Origin: Anaeromyces robustus
Lineage: Eukaryota > Neocallimastigomycota > Neocallimastigomycetes > Neocallimastigales > Neocallimastigaceae
NCBI GenBank assembly: GCA_002104895.1
Contig: MCFG01000377.1
Span: 1 to 10,000, forward strand
Length of the DNA stretch: 10,000 bases
Reading direction: 5' to 3'
In this document: one piece after another, positions 7,246 through 10,000 of the stretch
Numbering within the stretch: position 1 is the first letter of the stretch
Layout of the letters: the number at the start of each line of letters is the position of its first letter
Translations under genes and position numbers: made by a program
Notes under the pieces: model-generated
Database searches by the model: none
Told to the model about the DNA's origin: nothing
Seen by the model: the letters and a program-made list of their open reading frames with translations, nothing else

Positions 7246-9936
7246 CATTATCATTATCATTTTCATCTTCATCTTCATCTGTTTCTGTTTCTATTATTTC
7301 TGCTTCTTCTTCATTTTCATTTGAATAATTCTTTTTTTCATGATTTCTCATATAATAATTTCTTTTTCTACTTCCTTTTCCTTTATCATCATCATCATCA
7401 TTTTCATAATATTCTTCCATTTCATCTTCATCGGTTGTGGAAAATTCTTCTTCTTCTTCCTCTTCTTCACTTTCATTATCTGTTTCCATTTCAATATAAT
7501 CATCATCTACTATACCTTCATCTTCATAATCATTTCCTTTATTTTTTCCTTTACTTTTACTTTTATTTTTATTTGTTGAACTTAAAACATTATTTATATT
7601 ACTACTACTATTATTACTACTACTACCTCGGTCATCATCATAATAATGATTAGATTTTTGCCAATTATTAAAACAAGACATAATTTGATTAAAATCAGTA
7701 TAAGAAGGGGGAGGACTATGAATATCTTGTGTATATAATTTTGGTGAAAATAATAATGGTGTTGAACCACCTGATGAAACAGATGGTTTTTTATAATAAT
7801 AACTTTTTTTTTTTTGTAATATTTATTATGGAAAAAAAAAAAAAAAAAATTAGATATAATTTATATATCATATAAATATTTATATATATATATACATATA
7901 TATTTACTATAATTTAATATATATTTACATAAATGTCGGTATTTCTTTGGAAGATAAATATCTTTGAATAAGTCTTTCAATACCATACCAATTATCTTCT
8001 TGATTCATTCTAGGGATATGAACAGATCCTTTATTATTATTATTAATATATATATATATATATGTATAAATTACATTAATTTTATATAAACATTAAAAAA
8101 AGTATATATATTATATTTTATATTAAATATTACATATATATATATGTATATGTATGTAATATTCAATTTTACCTTTATTTTGTTTTGCTTTATGACTAAT
8201 AAGTCTTAAACTATTTTCTAAATGTTTCATTAACATTTGTGATAATATTCCATGTCGATCACGATTATATGTTATACATAATGCAATATATCGTTTTACT
8301 CTATTATCTTTATATATATTATTAACATCTTTTTATAAATATAAATATAAATATAAATATAAATATAAATATAAATATAAATATAAATATAAATATAAAT
8401 ATAAATATAAATATAAATATAAATATAAATATAAATATAAATATAAATATAAATATAAATATAAATATAAATATAAATATAAATATAAATATAAATATAA
8501 ATATAAATATAAATATAAATATAAATATAAATATTTATTATATATATCATACAATATTTTTCATTATTATTATTATAATAATAATTATTTTATAATTAAT
8601 AATAATAAATATTATTTATTATTATAAATTTACCACTTTCAATAGGAATTAAATGTACATCTCCCAAATTCAAATCTTCATTTTCAAATGCTAATTCATA
8701 TTTCTGTTATTTATTATAAAAATATATATATATATTTATTATAACACCAAATTAATTCATATTACTTAAAACGACTTTTATATATATATATATATTATTA
8801 TATTAATATTAATATATAATTTTTTTTTTTTAAAAAAAAAAAAAAATAAATATATAATTAATTACAGGTCCAATTAATGGGTCTACAGAATTAATAGCTG
8901 AGAATACACCACCAGATCCCCAATGACCAGATTTATCAACACAACTAAAAAAAATATAATATATATATATATAATAATTAATTATTCATTATTAAAGTAA
9001 ATAAAAGAAAAAAAAAATTAAAAAATTAAAAAATTAATAAATAAACAATTAAAATAAAATATATAAACTTACTGTAGTATATAAACATTATAATTATGAT
9101 TTTCATCTTCTTTACAATATTTTTTAATCGTTGAAATTTCGGGTTTAACCACATTTCCATTAACATAATGAATATCATAATTACGATGATGATTATCATT
9201 ATTATTAATATTACTATTACTATTAACATTTTCATTATTTTCACTTTCATTATCATTATTAAATATATTAATTGTTGATGAAGATGGAGATGTTGGTAAA
9301 GAATCATTTATACCTAATTTTTAATTTCATTGAAAAAAAAAAAAAAAAAAAAAAAAAAAACATATATATATAACATATATAAATTAAAAGATAAATATAT
9401 ATATATATATAATAATTGAAAATATATCTATATATATATTAATATATTTAATATATTACTTTCTTCTAAACTTAATGAATAAGAAGTATAATTATTTTCT
9501 TTCCATTTTTTCATTAGTTTTTCTTTTCTTTCCTTTTCACGCATATTACTTAACTTAAGTCTTTTATTACGAGCAATTTTTTTAATATCATCTAAAGATA
9601 AAACATCACCTTCATCATTATTTCCAGGTTCATCTTGAGATCTTAAACGTCTTTTCTATTTGAAAATAAAATAGAAAATAATAAAGAAAAATAAAAAACG
9701 TAAAAAAAAAAAATAAAAATAAAAAGTAATAACAATAATAATAATATACATTAAATATGTTAATAAAATTATTAAAAAAGAATTTAATATAATATAAAAT
9801 ATTATAATATATAAATCATATATATATATATATATACTTTATTCATAAAATTCATATTATTTAAAGTATCCTCATTTATAGTGTCTTCTTTTTTTGATGA
9901 TATTAATTGATTTAAAGCTTCATCATCATCCTTTAA
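6632..9936 (-). CDS. CHD1L: ALC1/CHD1L-like chromatin remodeler, 3' eight exons (5' part beyond window)
   Basis: Exons in coding order: 9838-9936, 9460-9655, 9073-9313, 8866-8944, 8634-8703, 8173-8328, 7929-8028 and 6632-7802. All introns are GT..AG, and the joined reading is 703 codons plus TAA with no internal stop. It matches the end of human CHD1L (recalled, not searched): a basic linker KKRRLRS, then KWKENNYTSY (human AWWESNNYQSF); macro-domain blocks YVNGNV, HCVDKSGHWGSGGVF (human HCVDDSGHWGRGGLF), YELAF..DLNLGDVHLIPIE, LCITYNRDRHGILS, SVHIPR, NWYGIERLI and IPTFIYY. ALC1 is a Snf2-type ATPase recruited to DNA breaks when its macro domain binds poly(ADP-ribose), where it slides nucleosomes. 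Unlike the human protein, which ends shortly after the macro domain, this one continues about 385 residues: a Pro/Ser segment with PPSY, a long acidic/Asn region and a BRCT-like domain. The ATPase half is expected past 10000. The acceptor at 9937-9938 implies at least one more upstream exon. Confidence 0.92.
6647..6895 (-). other. BRCT-like domain at the remodeler C-terminus
   Basis: Visible-protein residues about 617-699 follow the BRCT plan. They open with a hydrophobic first strand (ILKGMNLYIYM, like the usual F.G..F.I start), then a helix (FKEIKELITRH), then VYAYDGKISETITNPLITHIL, which fits the strand, Gly turn and the VTHLI-type strand. The end is NPNITIITLEEFLSFI in place of the usual IPIV..EWL..CI. 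The signature Trp of the last helix is replaced by Phe, and the GG turn is reduced to DG, so this is a divergent member called on pattern alone. BRCT domains bind phosphoproteins, DNA ends or, in some cases, poly(ADP-ribose). Confidence 0.6.
6929..7576 (-). other. Long acidic/Asn-rich low-complexity region of the remodeler
   Basis: Between the macro and BRCT-like domains, roughly 215 residues are dominated by Asp, Glu and Asn. They include E8, D5, a (DN)8 run encoded by a hexanucleotide repeat (ATTATC on +, 7217-7258), and DDSDIE-type blocks that resemble CK2 sites. Two breaks stand out: a basic patch, KGKGSRKRNYYMRNHEKK (a possible nuclear signal), and a hydrophobic island, SFIIAIDTMKLLSTALG, that could be a short docking helix. 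Acidic tails of this kind in chromatin proteins often contact histones; that use here is inference. Confidence 0.75.
7700..7714 (-). other. PPxY motif (PPPSY) after the macro domain
   Basis: The codons CCT CCC CCT TCT TAT encode PPPSY within the context HSPPPSYTDF, in frame with the stop at 6632-6634. It sits in the Pro/Ser-rich stretch between the macro domain and the acidic region, and is a candidate WW-domain ligand. A single short motif of this kind has a fair chance of arising without function. Confidence 0.5.
7803..7928 (-). other. Intron joining the last two remodeler exons
   Basis: The donor GTAAAT follows ACATTTAT, and the acceptor is an A12 run then AG. Splicing rebuilds IPTF-I-YYYKKP across a codon split 2+1, which matches the IPTYIYY end of the human macro domain. 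The usual pyrimidine tract is displaced: instead of abutting the AG, a T18 run (A18 on +, 7832-7849) lies about 30 bases upstream. Confidence 0.88.
8329..8633 (-). other. Longest visible intron of the remodeler, carrying a hexamer array
   Basis: The donor GTAAAT follows IPIES-G, and the acceptor TTTATAAAAAG precedes ATGTTAATAAT. The split Gly/Asp codon becomes GAT, giving IPIESDVNNIYKD and keeping the macro-domain frame. At 305 bp it is about twice the length of the other introns here, and about 200 bp of that is a perfect ATAAAT tandem array. Both strands stay open across the array, but the repetitive Tyr-Ile and Tyr-Leu readings are repeat translations, not genes. Confidence 0.88.
8335..8534. 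repeat. Perfect (ATAAAT)33 microsatellite array
   Basis: Thirty-three uninterrupted copies of the hexamer ATAAAT (TTTATA-type on the coding strand of the host gene) plus two bases, with no visible mismatch over about 200 bp. It lies wholly inside an intron of the CHD1L-like gene. Perfect purity over this length suggests recent expansion or ongoing slippage, so the copy number is probably variable between isolates and may be imprecise in the assembly. Confidence 0.97.
9314..9459 (-). other. Intron between the linker exon and first macro exon
   Basis: The donor GTAATA follows LSLEE-A and the acceptor is AAAATTAG. The split Ser codon (A|GT) gives SLEES-INDS. On the coding strand a T28 run (A28 on +, 9333-9360) lies about 18 bases before the acceptor and forms an extreme polypyrimidine tract. 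Confidence 0.87.
9656..9837 (-). other. Intron upstream of the basic linker exon
   Basis: The donor GTATAT follows NFMNK at a codon boundary (phase 0), and the acceptor AAATAG precedes KRRLRSQDE. Joining restores the basic cluster NKKRRLRS, which resembles the TKRKRVLSPEE linker of human CHD1L. The interior is A/T simple sequence. Confidence 0.82.
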
Positions 9937-10000
9937 CTAATAATTAATATTTGAAAAAAATAAAATAAAATAAATAGATAAACAAATAAATAAATAAATA
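9937..10000 (-). other. Partial intron at the right window edge
   Basis: The sequence to the right of the exon at 9838-9936 begins with the complement of an acceptor (TTATTAG on the coding strand) and then becomes A/T-only with AAATA repeats. It is read as the 3' part of another intron; the preceding exon, toward the Snf2 ATPase, is outside the window. Confidence 0.75.

Larger units (their letters stand above)
7800..9209 (-). other. ALC1-type macro domain, split over six exons
   Basis: The macro domain spans about residues 147-320 of the visible protein, from HYVNGNV in the exon at 9073-9313 to IYYY at the start of the last exon (7802). Its ligand-loop block CVDKSGHWGSGGVF keeps the Asp after Val and the GHWGxGG signature of ALC1. 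The block NWYGIERLI keeps the Arg that, as recalled, lies on the surface by which the human macro domain holds the ATPase inactive. The loop between SVHIPR and NWYG is about four residues shorter than in the human protein. The intact signatures argue that ADP-ribose-polymer binding is retained; this is inferred from sequence only. Confidence 0.88.

Noticed and set aside
7168-7653. Plus-strand His/Tyr/Leu-rich ORFs
   Set aside because: They are antisense readings of the Asp/Asn/Glu codons in the remodeler's acidic region, which is placed in the true frame by the macro and BRCT-like domains.
6632-7681. A separate 349-residue acidic protein starting at the ATG at 7679-7681
   Set aside because: The same frame stays open upstream to a splice acceptor at 7802/7803 and continues in phase with IPTFIYY of the macro domain. 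The Met is internal.
8335-8534. Telomere-like or CRISPR-like array
   Set aside because: The unit ATAAAT has no G-rich strand and there are no spacers; it is a plain microsatellite in an intron.
8296-8554. Minus-strand (YI)n and (YL)n ORFs
   Set aside because: They are translations of the ATAAAT array inside an intron. Splicing around it restores the macro-domain sequence.
9026-9307. Minus-strand 93-residue Met/Ile-rich ORF
   Set aside because: It overlaps the exon 9073-9313 in a different frame. The frame giving YVNGNV, in phase with both neighbours, is the coding one.

Overview
The window is very AT-rich eukaryotic DNA. Intergenic stretches are close to pure A/T with many homopolymer runs. 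It carries two spliced, protein-coding genes that converge on each other. Short GT..AG introns (about 125-305 bp), Asn- and Asp-rich proteins, simple-sequence coding repeats and a plant-like LRR membrane protein fit an anaerobic gut fungus (Neocallimastigomycota, e.g. Neocallimastix, Piromyces or Anaeromyces) best. A dictyostelid is the main alternative and cannot be excluded from the sequence alone. No bacterial features, tRNA, rRNA, transposon or CRISPR array were seen.

Layout. 1-1577: non-coding, A/T-rich upstream region with (AAT)n runs, homopolymers and one 36-bp-spaced direct repeat. 1578-4751 (+): a complete three-exon gene (exons 1578-1774, 1944-2012, 2243-4751; 924 aa). It encodes a secreted-then-anchored LRR receptor-like protein: signal peptide, plant-type cysteine N-cap, about six plant-type LRRs, Cys-rich C-cap, Thr/Pro stalk, one TM helix, and a ~620-residue disordered Ser/Asn-rich cytoplasmic tail with a PPNY motif and a charged helical end. 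4752-6631: about 1.9 kb of non-coding DNA between the two 3' ends, with an A28-G-T20 inverted repeat. 6632-9936 (-), running off the right edge: eight 3' exons of a gene for an ALC1/CHD1L-type chromatin remodeler. The exons join in phase with no stop (2,112 nt = 703 codons + stop). They encode the basic linker, the poly(ADP-ribose)-type macro domain, a PPxY-containing Pro/Ser segment, a long Asp/Glu/Asn-rich region and a C-terminal BRCT-like domain. The Snf2 ATPase should lie beyond position 10000.

The two genes have no obvious shared function. One looks like a surface sensor or adhesion protein, the other a nuclear DNA-damage remodeler. The most notable points are the macro + acidic + BRCT-like architecture of the remodeler, single-LRR exons with phase-2 introns in the receptor, and a perfect 33-copy ATAAAT array inside a remodeler intron. 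All family assignments rest on motifs recognised by eye and on recalled sequences of known proteins; no database search was run.
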